Source: Betaproteobacteria bacterium RIFCSPLOWO2_02_FULL_63_19 (GTDB lineage: Bacteria > Pseudomonadota > Gammaproteobacteria > Burkholderiales > SG8-39). From it: a stretch of 64,000 nt of DNA. Position numbers and translations under genes: made by a program. The DNA lies in the NCBI GenBank assembly GCA_001770415.1, contig MEQX01000016.1, forward strand, positions 60,519-124,518. Direction: 5' to 3'. Of the stretch, positions 8,243 through 17,891 are shown piece after piece (positions within the stretch are counted from its first letter, which is position 1; each line of letters starts with the position of its first letter). A model generated the notes under the pieces. That model was given only the letters and a program-made list of their open reading frames with translations. It did no database searches and was not told where the DNA came from.

Positions 8243-9715
8243 TTGAACGTACTCCTGGTTTACCCCCCTTCTCCAGATACCTTCTGGAGCTTTAGGCATG
8301 TCCTGAAGCTGGTCTCGAAGAAGGCGGCATTTCCGCCGCTGGGCCTGCTCACGGTCGCGGCCATGCTGCCGCGCTCTTGGAATCTGAGGCTCGCCGATCT
8401 CAACATCGCGCCGCTCAGCGACCACGCGCTCGCTTGGGCCGATTACGTCTTTTTGAGCGGGATGATCGTGCACAAGGGCTCCGCACACGAAATTGCCGCG
8501 CGCTGCGCCGCGCTCGGCAAGCCCGTGCTCGCCGGGGGCCCGCTTTTCACTACGGGGCACGCGGATTTCCCGGAAATCCCGCATTTCGCGCTCGGCGAAG
8601 TCGAAGACCTGATCGAAGACGTGGTGCAGGACATGGAGCGCGGCTCGTTGCGGCCCACGTACCGCTCGGGCACCTGGCCCGACCTGCGCAAGGTGCCGGT
8701 GCCACGCTGGGACCTGATCGATTTGCGCGATTACGTCACCATGCCGGTCCAGTTTTCCCGCGGCTGCCCGTTCAACTGCGAGTTCTGCGACATCGTGGTC
8801 ATGAACGGGCGCGTTCCCCGCACCAAGGAGCCCGTCCAGGTGGTGCGCGAGCTGGAGGCCCTGCGCCTTGCCGGCTGGAAGGATATGGTCTTCATCGTCG
8901 ATGACAACTTCATCGGCAACCGCAGACGCACCAGGGAATTGCTCGGCGAACTCATTGCATGGCGCGGGCGAGTGAAGCCGATGATCGGCTTCCTGACCGA
9001 AGCGTCGGTGAACCTGGCGGATGAGGCCGAACTGTGCGAGCTGATGGTGAAGGCGGGGTTCAAGAAGGTGTTCCTCGGCATCGAAACCCCCTCGGCTGAA
9101 GGCCTCGAGGAGTGCGGAAAGCAGCAGAACCGAAGACGCGATCTGGGCGACTCGGTGCGTATGCTGCAGCGCGCCGGGCTGGAAGTGATGGGCGGGTTCA
9201 TCATCGGCTTTGACAGCGACCCGCAGGACATATTCAAGCGGCAGTTCGAGTTCATCCAGCAGTCGGGTGTCGTGACGGCCATGGTCGGCCTGCTCACGGC
9301 GCTGCCGCAGACCGAGCTGTACCGGCGTCTGGTGCACGAGGGCCGTATCCTCGCGGAGACCTGCGGCAACAATACCGACGCGGCGATCAATTTCGTCACA
9401 AGGCTCGACCGCGAGTTCCTGATTTCGGGATACGGCGAGTTGATGCGCAAGCTCTACGAGCCGACGCACTATTACCGGCGCATTCGCGTTTTCCTGCGCA
9501 CCTATCGGCGGCGCGGACCGTCGCTGCGGCTGTCGGGGGCGGAATTGAAGGCGTTCCTGAAATCGCTCTGGGTGCTCGGCGTCTGGCAGACTGGGCGGCG
9601 CGCGTACTGGGGGCTGTTCTGGTCGACGCTGGTCGCCAGCCCCGGTAAATTTCACATGGCGATGGAACTCTCCATCCTGGGCTACCACTTCCGACGCATC
9701 GCCGGCCGTCTCTGA
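8243..9715 (+). CDS. B12-binding-domain radical SAM protein with C-terminal DUF4070-like region
   Basis: 490 residues, TTG start (MNVLLVYPPSP). The N-terminal ~170 residues resemble a cobalamin-binding Rossmann domain (FPPLGLLTVAAMLP; SGMIVHKGSAHEIAARC), but the canonical DxHxxG cobalamin motif is not evident. The radical SAM core begins at SRGCPFNCEFCDIV, with the CxxxCxxC cluster ligands near residues 173-180. VFLGIETPS and GFIIGFDSD follow, then a tail similar to DUF4070 (ALPQTELYRRL, RRIRVFLRTYR). Related proteins include hopanoid and lipid methylases and ring-forming enzymes. The substrate cannot be inferred because the neighbours (dsbD, GNAT) give no pathway. It is likely monocistronic. 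Confidence 0.85.
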   Translation: MNVLLVYPPSPDTFWSFRHVLKLVSKKAAFPPLGLLTVAAMLPRSWNLRLADLNIAPLSDHALAWADYVFLSGMIVHKGSAHEIAARCAALGKPVLAGGPLFTTGHADFPEIPHFALGEVEDLIEDVVQDMERGSLRPTYRSGTWPDLRKVPVPRWDLIDLRDYVTMPVQFSRGCPFNCEFCDIVVMNGRVPRTKEPVQVVRELEALRLAGWKDMVFIVDDNFIGNRRRTRELLGELIAWRGRVKPMIGFLTEASVNLADEAELCELMVKAGFKKVFLGIETPSAEGLEECGKQQNRRRDLGDSVRMLQRAGLEVMGGFIIGFDSDPQDIFKRQFEFIQQSGVVTAMVGLLTALPQTELYRRLVHEGRILAETCGNNTDAAINFVTRLDREFLISGYGELMRKLYEPTHYYRRIRVFLRTYRRRGPSLRLSGAELKAFLKSLWVLGVWQTGRRAYWGLFWSTLVASPGKFHMAMELSILGYHFRRIAGRL

Positions 9716-10237
9716 TCAGGCCGGAACCCACCTCGGGCTGGCAAGCACCACCGAAGTCGCAACTTGGCGCTCCGGGATGTTCCAGTATTTCTTCAGCAGC
9801 GCCCGGGTTTCGGGGCGACCAAGCACCCGGTAGCCGTGCTTTTCATAGAAACGAATCGCCCAAATCGCGTCGGCCCACGTGCCGATGAGAATTGGTTTGG
9901 CAGTCAGCCCTTCCAGATGGCGTAGCAAGAGACTGCCGATGCCCTGTCCTCGGTGTCGGGTGCGCACGTAGGCATGCCGGATGAGATCGACCTCGCCCCG
10001 CTGCTGAATACCCATGACGCCCGCCAATTCACCGGCGACCTCGGCGCCCCAGAACACGACGCCGTCAGCAGTTTCGCCTGCCAATTCCTCAAGCCCCATG
10101 TAGGGCTCATGCCATCGATCCGCAGGAATCACGCCCCGGTAGGCCTCCGCCGCGTCGTTGATGATCGCGCAGATGACGGGCAACTCGTCGGGGGTGCAGG
10201 CTCGAATCACGTTCCGTCCCGTTGTAAGGCGTTCCAT
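9716..10237 (-). CDS. GNAT-family N-acetyltransferase
   Basis: 173 residues from the ATG at 10235-10237 (MERLTTGRNVIRACTPDEL). The track ORF extends much further upstream but there runs inside the sirtuin gene. The acetyl-CoA-binding motif A is VRTRHRGQGIGSLLLRHLEG, followed by the family's C-terminal element WAIRFYEKHGYRVLGR. GNAT enzymes transfer acetyl groups to amines of small molecules or proteins; this one's acceptor is unknown. Its 5' end overlaps the 3' end of the sirtuin gene by about 31 bp on the same strand, so the two are probably co-transcribed and translationally coupled. Confidence 0.88.
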   Translation of the reverse strand: MERLTTGRNVIRACTPDELPVICAIINDAAEAYRGVIPADRWHEPYMGLEELAGETADGVVFWGAEVAGELAGVMGIQQRGEVDLIRHAYVRTRHRGQGIGSLLLRHLEGLTAKPILIGTWADAIWAIRFYEKHGYRVLGRPETRALLKKYWNIPERQVATSVVLASPRWVPA

Positions 10238-11037
10238 AACCGCCGTAGGCCTTCCAGCCCACCTGTTCGCAATCCATAGCCTCGGCCTTCGGGGACCCAT
10301 GCTTCGGTTGGGTTGATGCGGATCAGCAAGCCTTGAGCGGTTTCGCCGAAATGCCGAACCGATGGGATCGCGGTTCCGGCTCCGATCTCGATGACCACCG
10401 GTCGCTGCACGTTCCTCAACCATTCGTGCAGCGCGGCGTATTGTGTCTGCTGCCGCGATTCGATCCATCCCCAGTCGCCGAACATGAGTATATTGGGTCG
10501 GGCAAGCCCCGCGCATTCCGGGCACGCCGGCAATGCAGAGCGCAGCAGGCACCGCTCGGTGTCAATCTCGGGTTCGAGATCGCAGGCTGACCAGATCTTC
10601 TCGGTGCAGCCGTGCATGCATTGCAGGTGGTGGATGGAACCGTGGATTTCGCATATGCGCTCCACCGGGTATCTCGCCTTCGTGAACTGGCCGTCGACGT
10701 TGCTGGTGAACACAAAGACGCCGTTCGGCATCGACTCGCCGATATTCTTTAGAATGGCGAAACCCTCGTGCGGCTCGGTGCGCCGGTAAAGCGCGAGCCG
10801 ATGGCCGTAGAACCCCCAGGCAAGCCGCGGGTTGGCCTCGAACGCCGCCGGGCCCGCTATCGATTCGAACGCGATTCGCGCGCGCCCTAGCGCCGGGTAG
10901 GCACGCCAAAATCCCTGGGTGCCGCGAAAATCTGGCAGCCCCGAATCGACGCCCATGCCGGCCCCCGCGGTGATCAACAGCCCGTCGGCTTGACGAATAG
11001 CCTCAGCGCAACGACGATACGCCGCAGCCGCAGTCAT
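10207..11037 (-). CDS. Sir2-family NAD-dependent protein deacylase
   Basis: 276 residues from the ATG at 11035-11037 (MTAAAAYRRCAEAIRQ); the track start is a TTG 15 codons upstream. Sirtuin landmarks are ITAGAGMGVDSGLPDFRG (NAD loop), the catalytic histidine in CEIHGSIHHLQC, and zinc-type cysteines in CMHGC plus PACPECAG. GAGMG replaces the textbook GAGIS, and TSNVDGQF replaces TQNIDGLH, so this is a divergent sirtuin subgroup whose acyl preference is not predictable by eye. It precedes and overlaps the GNAT gene, and diverges from the VOC gene. Confidence 0.88.
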   Translation of the reverse strand: MTAAAAYRRCAEAIRQADGLLITAGAGMGVDSGLPDFRGTQGFWRAYPALGRARIAFESIAGPAAFEANPRLAWGFYGHRLALYRRTEPHEGFAILKNIGESMPNGVFVFTSNVDGQFTKARYPVERICEIHGSIHHLQCMHGCTEKIWSACDLEPEIDTERCLLRSALPACPECAGLARPNILMFGDWGWIESRQQTQYAALHEWLRNVQRPVVIEIGAGTAIPSVRHFGETAQGLLIRINPTEAWVPEGRGYGLRTGGLEGLRRLWNALQRDGT

Positions 11038-11161
11038 CGAACGACCCTGTTGTTTCCGCCAAACCGCATCGGATGACGTCAAAATTGGTCAAGGCAAAAT
11101 ATTGGCCCCGATCCAGCACGGGGCAGCAACATCTCCAACCGGTCGTCAACTCAAGCCAAAT

Positions 11162-11167
11162 TATAAT
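11162..11167 (+). promoter_or_regulatory. Perfect -10-like hexamer upstream of the VOC gene
   Basis: TATAAT lies 23 bp before the ATG at 11191, within the divergent intergenic region. No good -35 is visible 16-18 bp upstream, so the promoter assignment rests on the -10 alone. A GGAGACAGCT purine stretch that can serve as the ribosome binding site follows before the ATG. Confidence 0.45.
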
Positions 11168-11190
11168 GGCGACCTAATTCGGAGACAGCT

Positions 11191-13070
<1,880 letters not shown>

Positions 13071-13076
13071 TCAAGG

Positions 13077-13250
13077 ACTTCGAACTAATTCGGCTGGTTC
13101 GGGAACCTTCTCGTCTGGCTGCCGATCATACAGCCAGATGATTGTGAAATCGTCTCCCGCTTCACCTCCCTGAGCGGGTGCCTTAAATCATTAAGGCATT
13201 TTGGTCCTCGGGCTTTAATCCCCTTTTAGCCCGGGGGCTTTTGTTTTTTT
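13077..13250 (+). ncRNA. Candidate structured small RNA between engB and hemB, with anti-SD-like loop
   Basis: The gap between the two minus-strand genes carries a run of inverted repeats readable as a plus-strand RNA: CGAAC/GTTCG (13081-13101), TCTGGCTG/CAGCCAGA (13114-13138), CCCGCT/AGCGGG (13156-13178), TGCCTTAA-ATCA-TTAAGGCA (13179-13198) and a terminator (13206-13250). The loop of the third hairpin is TCACCTCCCTG, whose TCACCTCC equals the anti-Shine-Dalgarno end of 16S rRNA. A TATAAA at 13065-13070 could be a -10, but its -35 is weak; the 5' end is therefore a guess. A structured attenuator or decayed sequence are alternatives. No known RNA family was recognised. Confidence 0.45.
13206..13250 (+). 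terminator. Rho-independent terminator, plus strand
   Basis: CCTCGGGCT (13206-13214) pairs with AGCCCGGGG (13228-13236) in a 9-bp stem with one G-T pair and a 13-nt loop, followed by GCTTTTGTTTTTTT. The T-tract lies on the plus strand although both flanking genes are on the minus strand. It therefore terminates something transcribed from the intergenic region itself, or read-through from the plus-strand VOC gene antisense to hemB. Confidence 0.8.
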
Positions 13251-13300
13251 GCTGGGGCGGGCGCGTGCGCGGATAGCCGAGCCGTTGGATTAGTTGCAGG

Positions 13301-13930
13301 TCATCGCCGGTCTGTGTCTTTGAGCGCATCGTTCGTCATGAACCACGCGCCAAGCACCGTTTCCGCATCATCAATGCCAGTGCGCTTAAGGCTCGAAAAG
13401 AGTTGTGCCGACCAGCAGGATGAGGCAGCGTGCAGTGCATGTCGAACCCCTCGAAGGGTATGCAGCGCCGCAGAGCGCGACAATTTATCCGTCTTGGTCA
13501 GTAGAGCATGAACCGGCTTGCGAGTCGGGCCGAACCACTCGAGAAGGTCCGTGTCGAGTTGCGTAAGCGGGTGGCGTATGTCCATTACGAGCACGAGGCC
13601 GACGAGTTGCCTGCGAGTGCGCAAATACTCGCCAAGAACCCGACCCCACGGCGCGCGCGTGGCAGCCGGAACCTGAGCGTAACCATAACCTGGTAGATCA
13701 ACGAGAAACCGCCCGTCGCCCAGGCCGAAAAAATTGATCAACTGGGTGCGGCCTGGCGTCTTGCTGACGCGGGCCAGTCGGCGCTGGCCGGTGAGCGTGT
13801 TTATCACGCTCGATTTGCCTGAATTCGAGCGGCCGGCGAAGGCGATTTCGCACGTGCTTTCGTTCGGCAGCGCCATGAGGTCCGGCGCGCTCGTCAAGAA
13901 GCTGGCCCGGCGGAATAGTGGCGCGCTCAT
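13301..13930 (-). CDS. engB: Ribosome-biogenesis GTPase EngB (YsxC/YihA)
   Basis: 209 residues from the ATG at 13928-13930 (MSAPLFRRASFLTSAPDL); the track start is an upstream TTG. GTPase motifs in order are G1 AGRSNSGKSSVIN, G2 region KTPGRTQLINFF, G3 DLPGYGYAQV, and G4 TKTDKLS. EngB assists late assembly of the 50S ribosomal subunit and is usually essential. It lies upstream of hemB on the same strand and is divergent from the cytochrome c4 gene, an arrangement I recall from betaproteobacteria. The C-terminal extension after residue ~195 (DAETVLGAWF) is typical. Confidence 0.95.
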   Translation of the reverse strand: MSAPLFRRASFLTSAPDLMALPNESTCEIAFAGRSNSGKSSVINTLTGQRRLARVSKTPGRTQLINFFGLGDGRFLVDLPGYGYAQVPAATRAPWGRVLGEYLRTRRQLVGLVLVMDIRHPLTQLDTDLLEWFGPTRKPVHALLTKTDKLSRSAALHTLRGVRHALHAASSCWSAQLFSSLKRTGIDDAETVLGAWFMTNDALKDTDRR

Positions 13931-14022
13931 GGTACGGGAGAAGGCCTGCAAAGCTGCTGGCTGGGTATGTTTAAGCTACGGTAGAATATCAGCTTTTCAT
14001 TCTCGCCCCGCCCAAAGGAGAT

Positions 14023-14667
14023 GTGATGAAAAGAGCCATCTTGAGTTCGGCTCTTTCGCTTTCGGTCCTGGTCGCCTCCTCCTGCGTGGCGGCGCAACCG
14101 TCGGCGAAGCCTGACCTTGCAAAGGGACAGGCCATCGCTTCCCAGGCGTGCGCCGCCTGCCACGGTGCCGATGGAAACAGCCCGACGCCGGCGAACCCTC
14201 ATCTTGCCGGCCAGGTGCGTGAGTACCTTGAGAAGCAACTCCACAATTTCAAGGTAGCGCAGGGCAATAAGCCTGAACGGGACAACGCGATCATGGCCGG
14301 AATGGTCGCGAATTTGTCCACCGACGATATGCGCAACGTCGCCGCGTATTTCGCTGGTAGCAAGCTCAGCGGCGGCGTTTCGCGGAGTCGTGAACTGGTT
14401 TTCCTGGGCCAGAAGCTGTACCGGGCCGGTAACCCCGCTACCGGGCTGCCTGCCTGCGCAGGCTGCCATGGCCCGACCGGCGCCGGCATTCCGTCTCAGT
14501 ATCCGCGCCTGGCAGGACAGTATGCCGAGTACACACTCGCCCAGCTGAAAGCATTCCACGACAAGCGCCGGGCGAACGACACCAACAGGATGATGCGTTC
14601 GATTGCCGCGAAAATGAGCGATACAGAAATGCGTGCGGTCAGCGACTACATTGCCGGCCTTCGCTGA
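14023..14667 (+). CDS. Periplasmic di-heme cytochrome c4
   Basis: 214 residues with a signal peptide (about residues 1-23, ending CVAAQ). Two class I cytochrome c domains each have one haem-binding motif: CAACH near 47-51 and CAGCH near 145-149. Each is followed by the PHLAGQ or PRLAGQ loop and a distal methionine region (RDNAIMAGM; NRMMRSIAAKM). Length and two-domain design match cytochrome c4, which shuttles electrons from the bc1 complex to terminal oxidases. A strong ribosome site (AAAGGAGATG) precedes the ATG. It is divergent from engB. Co-transcription with the sigma factor gene is doubtful because 164 bp separate them. Confidence 0.93.
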   Translation: MMKRAILSSALSLSVLVASSCVAAQPSAKPDLAKGQAIASQACAACHGADGNSPTPANPHLAGQVREYLEKQLHNFKVAQGNKPERDNAIMAGMVANLSTDDMRNVAAYFAGSKLSGGVSRSRELVFLGQKLYRAGNPATGLPACAGCHGPTGAGIPSQYPRLAGQYAEYTLAQLKAFHDKRRANDTNRMMRSIAAKMSDTEMRAVSDYIAGLR

Positions 14668-14831
14668 CGGGGTCGCCGACCGTCTGCGGCACGGACAGTC
14701 CGCCGACGTTCTTCTTTCGTGACAACCGGCGCCGATCTGAAGGTCACAGCAAACCCCGTGGTCGCGCTCATGGTTCCGAACCCTGGAATAATCCGGCTCC
14801 TCCTTTGTTTACGTTATGAAGCAACGAACTA

Positions 14832-15332
14832 ATGAATAGCGAAGACATCCTCGAGCAGATTCCGCGGCTGCGGCGCTACGCGCGCGCGCTGCTCGGGGAC
14901 CGTTATGCGGCCGACGATCTGGTGCAGGACACGCTGGAGCGGGCACTGAGCAAGTATCACCTCTGGCGCGCGGGAAGCGATCTGAGAGCCTGGCTCTTCG
15001 CGATAATGCACAACGTGTTTGTAAATCAGGTGCGCGGCAGGCGCGCCGAAATTGAAAGGACGATGGAAGAACTTCCCGACATCGCAGTAAGGGAAACTCA
15101 TTCGGACGCTCTCGAAGTGGCCGACGTGGACCGCGCCTTGCGGGCGTTACCCGACGAGCAGCGCGAGGTACTGCTGTTGGTCGTGCTCGAAGAGATGAGC
15201 TACGAGGAAGCAAGCCGCGCGCTAAACGTGCCGATCGGCACCGTGATGTCGCGTCTGTCGCGCGGCCGGGAGCGCATGCGCCGGCTTATCGCGGGCGCAC
15301 GGCAATCGGTACCGTTGCAGGTGGTGAAATGA
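14832..15332 (+). CDS. ECF-type RNA polymerase sigma factor
   Basis: 166 residues with only regions sigma2 and sigma4, hence extracytoplasmic-function type. Region 2 is about residues 10-75 (LRRYARALLGDRYAADDLVQDTLERAL then DLRAWLFAIMHNVFVN). Region 4 is about 105-155 (LPDEQREVLLLVVLEEMSYEEASRALNVPIGTVMSRLSRGRERM), with a clear helix-turn-helix. It overlaps its anti-sigma gene by 4 bp (ATGA). The upstream 164-bp gap contains an inverted repeat GGTTC-C-GAACC at 14772-14782, whose role is unknown. The regulon is not known; nearby msrPQ is an obvious candidate target. Confidence 0.93.
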   Translation: MNSEDILEQIPRLRRYARALLGDRYAADDLVQDTLERALSKYHLWRAGSDLRAWLFAIMHNVFVNQVRGRRAEIERTMEELPDIAVRETHSDALEVADVDRALRALPDEQREVLLLVVLEEMSYEEASRALNVPIGTVMSRLSRGRERMRRLIAGARQSVPLQVVK

Positions 15333-16075
15333 CTCAAGTGCTCGAAGACGATCTGCATGCATTCGTAGACGGAGTTCTGGATCCGGCGCGAAGCGCCGAG
15401 GTGACGGCTTACTTGGCCGACCGGCCCGATGAGGCAGAGCGCGTGCGCGCATATCGCGCACAGAACGCGGGCTTGCACGCGCTTTTTGATCATGTGCTCA
15501 ACGAGCCGGTTCCGGCGGGCTTGAAAGTGACGAGGCCAGCGCGGCGCTGGCGTCCGATCGCGCTTGCTGCGAGCGTGTTGTTCACGGGCGTGGCGATAGG
15601 ATGGATGATTGCGCGCGGTGGCGTCACGCAGGCCTACCGGACGACGCCCTCTCTGGCGCACTCGGCAGCCATTGCGCACGCTGTGTATTCACCGGAGGTG
15701 CGGCATCCGGTCGAGGTCGGTGCCGATCAGGAAGACCATCTGGTCAGATGGTTATCCAAACGGTTGGGGACCCAGCTTCGCGCGCCGAAGCTCGTGCCGC
15801 TTGGCTATGATCTGGTCGGAGGCCGGTTGCTGTCGGGACCACGAGGTCCCGTTGCGCAGTTCATGTACCAGGAAGCGACCGGCAAGCGGCTCACCCTTTA
15901 CGTGTCGGGGGTGCAGGGCGACATGCCTGACACGGCGTTTCGGTTCAGCCAGGAGGGTAGTGTCTCCGTCTTTTACTGGGTCGATCGAGACTACGGCTAC
16001 GCCCTTTCCGGAGACATCAAACGCGAGGCGCTGCTCGCGGTCGCAACCGCGGTCTATCGGCAACTTAGTCCATGA
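15329..16075 (+). CDS. Membrane-anchored anti-sigma factor
   Basis: 248 residues, ATG overlapping the sigma gene stop. The N-terminal ~65 residues (LEDDLHAFVDGVLDPARSAEVTAYLADRP) look like an anti-sigma domain, but the HxxxCxxC zinc motif is absent. Instead, the helix and its acidic surface probably bind sigma. One membrane segment (PIALAASVLFTGVAIGWMIA, ~73-92) leads to a periplasmic domain (GYDLVGGRLLSGPRGPVAQFMYQ; TAFRFSQEGSVSVFYWVDRDYGYALSGD). That C-terminal half is shared by anti-sigma proteins adjacent to ECF genes in proteobacteria. It presumably holds the sigma factor inactive until an envelope signal; the signal is unknown. Confidence 0.82.
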   Translation: MTQVLEDDLHAFVDGVLDPARSAEVTAYLADRPDEAERVRAYRAQNAGLHALFDHVLNEPVPAGLKVTRPARRWRPIALAASVLFTGVAIGWMIARGGVTQAYRTTPSLAHSAAIAHAVYSPEVRHPVEVGADQEDHLVRWLSKRLGTQLRAPKLVPLGYDLVGGRLLSGPRGPVAQFMYQEATGKRLTLYVSGVQGDMPDTAFRFSQEGSVSVFYWVDRDYGYALSGDIKREALLAVATAVYRQLSP

Positions 16076-16257
16076 GTTTCCAGCGCCTGAAGCGGCACTC
16101 GGGCAGCCACGCTGCGATTTGAACACACGTTGCCCCGGAGCCGCTTGGCCGATGGGGGGGCAAGAGCAATACCGTGGCCGAATGTAACGTTTCGATGCCT
16201 GGATCCGAAGTAACCAGATCGACCGACAGCGGACTCCAACGAGAAAAGGGGCGTGCC

Positions 16258-17217
16258 ATGCTGATACGACGACCGGATGCGATAAAACCCTCGGAAATTA
16301 CCCCCGATAGCGTCTATCTGCGTCGGCGGGAATTCGTGAAGGCTGGCGTAGCGATGCTCGCCGGCGCCACCGGTTTGGTTTCGGCGGGCTCGGTCGAGGC
16401 GCAGGGTCGGGGGAAGAAGCTCGCGGGTGCGCGCATGAGCAATTTCAGCACGATGGAAAAAGCCAATAGCTATAAGGAAATAACCAGCTACAACAACTAC
16501 TATGAATTCGGGACCGACAAGTCCGATCCGGCGAGCTATGCGCAAAAGCTGAAAACGCGGCCCTGGACCGTATTGGTGGACGGAGAAGTGAAGCGTCCAA
16601 AGCGATTCGACATCGAGGAACTCTTGAAGCTGCCGCTGGAAGAGCGCATTTACCGATTGCGCTGCGTCGAAGCCTGGTCCATGGTCATTCCGTGGGTTGG
16701 ATTCGAACTCAAGCAACTGATCCAACAGGTGGAGCCGACAGGCAAGGCCAAGTTTGTCGAGTTTGTCACCGTTCTGCAGCCCGAAAGCATGCCTGGGGTA
16801 CGCGCGCCCGTTCTCGACTGGCCGTATGTGGAAGCCTTGCGCATGGACGAGGCGATGCATCCACTCACCCTGCTCGCCGTCGGGCTCTATGGAGAGACGT
16901 TGCCGAAGCAGAACGGCGCTCCGATCCGGCTGGTGGTGCCATGGAAGTACGGATTCAAGAGCGCGAAGTCAATTGTGCGGATCCGTTTCGTCGAAAAACA
17001 GCCGAAGACTGCCTGGGTAAAGGCGGCCTCCAACGAATACGGCTTCTATTCGAATGTGAATCCCGATGTTGACCACCCGCGCTGGAGCCAGGCGACCGAG
17101 CGGCGCATCGGCCAAGACGGGTTCTTCAGTCCGCGGCGCAAGACCCTCATGTTCAACGGCTACGCAGACCAAGTGGCGCGTCTTTACACCGGCATGGACC
17201 TGCGCAAGTTCTATTAG
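16258..17217 (+). CDS. msrP: Periplasmic methionine-sulfoxide reductase catalytic subunit MsrP (YedY)
   Basis: 319 residues from the ATG at 16258 ([16 protein letters not shown]), preceded by AAAAGGGG; the track start 28 codons upstream is rejected. A twin-arginine signal ([20 protein letters not shown], ~24-43) matches export with a folded molybdenum cofactor. The Mo-ligand cysteine lies in [20 protein letters not shown], and [14 protein letters not shown] is family-typical. MsrP repairs oxidised methionine in periplasmic proteins using electrons delivered by MsrQ, encoded next. It lies downstream of a sigma/anti-sigma pair, reminiscent of hypochlorite-responsive operons; that link is inference. 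Confidence 0.95.
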   Translation: MLIRRPDAIKPSEITPDSVYLRRREFVKAGVAMLAGATGLVSAGSVEAQGRGKKLAGARMSNFSTMEKANSYKEITSYNNYYEFGTDKSDPASYAQKLKTRPWTVLVDGEVKRPKRFDIEELLKLPLEERIYRLRCVEAWSMVIPWVGFELKQLIQQVEPTGKAKFVEFVTVLQPESMPGVRAPVLDWPYVEALRMDEAMHPLTLLAVGLYGETLPKQNGAPIRLVVPWKYGFKSAKSIVRIRFVEKQPKTAWVKAASNEYGFYSNVNPDVDHPRWSQATERRIGQDGFFSPRRKTLMFNGYADQVARLYTGMDLRKFY

Positions 17218-17223
17218 GCTCGC

Positions 17224-17880
17224 GTGGCTGCAGCATCTGCCGAGATCAGGCAGGGCAAACCGCGGGCGCGGAAACCTGGGGCCCTGTCACCGAAGACTGT
17301 CGCCTGGACCAAAGCGATCATCTTCGTGCTGTGCCTGGGACCATTTGCCCGCCTGCTGATTGGCGCTCCGCTCGATCTCCTCGGAATCAATCCGATCGAA
17401 ACCGTTCGTCGCTCGACGGGTACCTGGACGCTGGTGTTCGTGCTTGCGACGCTGTCGGTGACACCGCTACGCCGCCTAACGGGTTGGCATTGGCTCGCGC
17501 GCCTGCGGCGCATGCTCGGCCTATACGCGTTCTTCTACGCGCTGCTGCATTTGGGCAGCTACATCTGGCTCGAGCAGTTCTTCGACGGCGCAGCGATCGT
17601 CAAGGACATCATAAAGCGTCCCTTCATTACCATAGGATCTGTTGCATTCGCGATGATGGTACCGCTCGCAGTGACCTCCACCGACGCGATGGTGCGGCGC
17701 CTGGGTGGAAAGAATTGGATCGCACTTCACCGGCTGGTCTACGTGCTGGCGATCTGCGGCGTGATCCACTACTGGTGGTTGGTCAAGCGCGACATTACCC
17801 AGCCAGCGATCTATGCACTCGTTCTGATGGTCTTGCTTGGCTATCGCGTCGTGGCGGCGCTGAAGAAGCGGACGCTCTAA
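17224..17880 (+). CDS. msrQ: Haem-binding membrane subunit MsrQ (YedZ)
   Basis: 218 residues, GTG start 6 bp after msrP. There are about six membrane helices. Conserved histidines expected to ligate haem sit in YALLHLGSYIW, ALHRLVYVLAICGVIHYWW. The N-terminal GINPIETVRRSTGTW and RRMLGLYAFFYALLHLG are hallmarks of the YedZ/ferric-reductase-like family. MsrQ passes electrons from the quinone pool or flavin reductase to MsrP. The tight spacing indicates a bicistronic msrPQ unit, ending convergently 11 bp from the RND pump gene. Confidence 0.95.
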   Translation: MAAASAEIRQGKPRARKPGALSPKTVAWTKAIIFVLCLGPFARLLIGAPLDLLGINPIETVRRSTGTWTLVFVLATLSVTPLRRLTGWHWLARLRRMLGLYAFFYALLHLGSYIWLEQFFDGAAIVKDIIKRPFITIGSVAFAMMVPLAVTSTDAMVRRLGGKNWIALHRLVYVLAICGVIHYWWLVKRDITQPAIYALVLMVLLGYRVVAALKKRTL

Positions 17881-17891
17881 CGGCCTGCTGA

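Noticed and set aside
8216-9688. 490-residue minus-strand ORF opposite the radical SAM gene
   Set aside because: Shadow frame: low-complexity His/Arg/Ala composition, no motif, and exactly opposite a gene with intact catalytic motifs.
9716-10552. Full 278-residue track ORF as one GNAT protein
   Set aside because: The first ~105 residues are an out-of-frame reading of the sirtuin gene; the ATG at 10237 gives a normal GNAT length.
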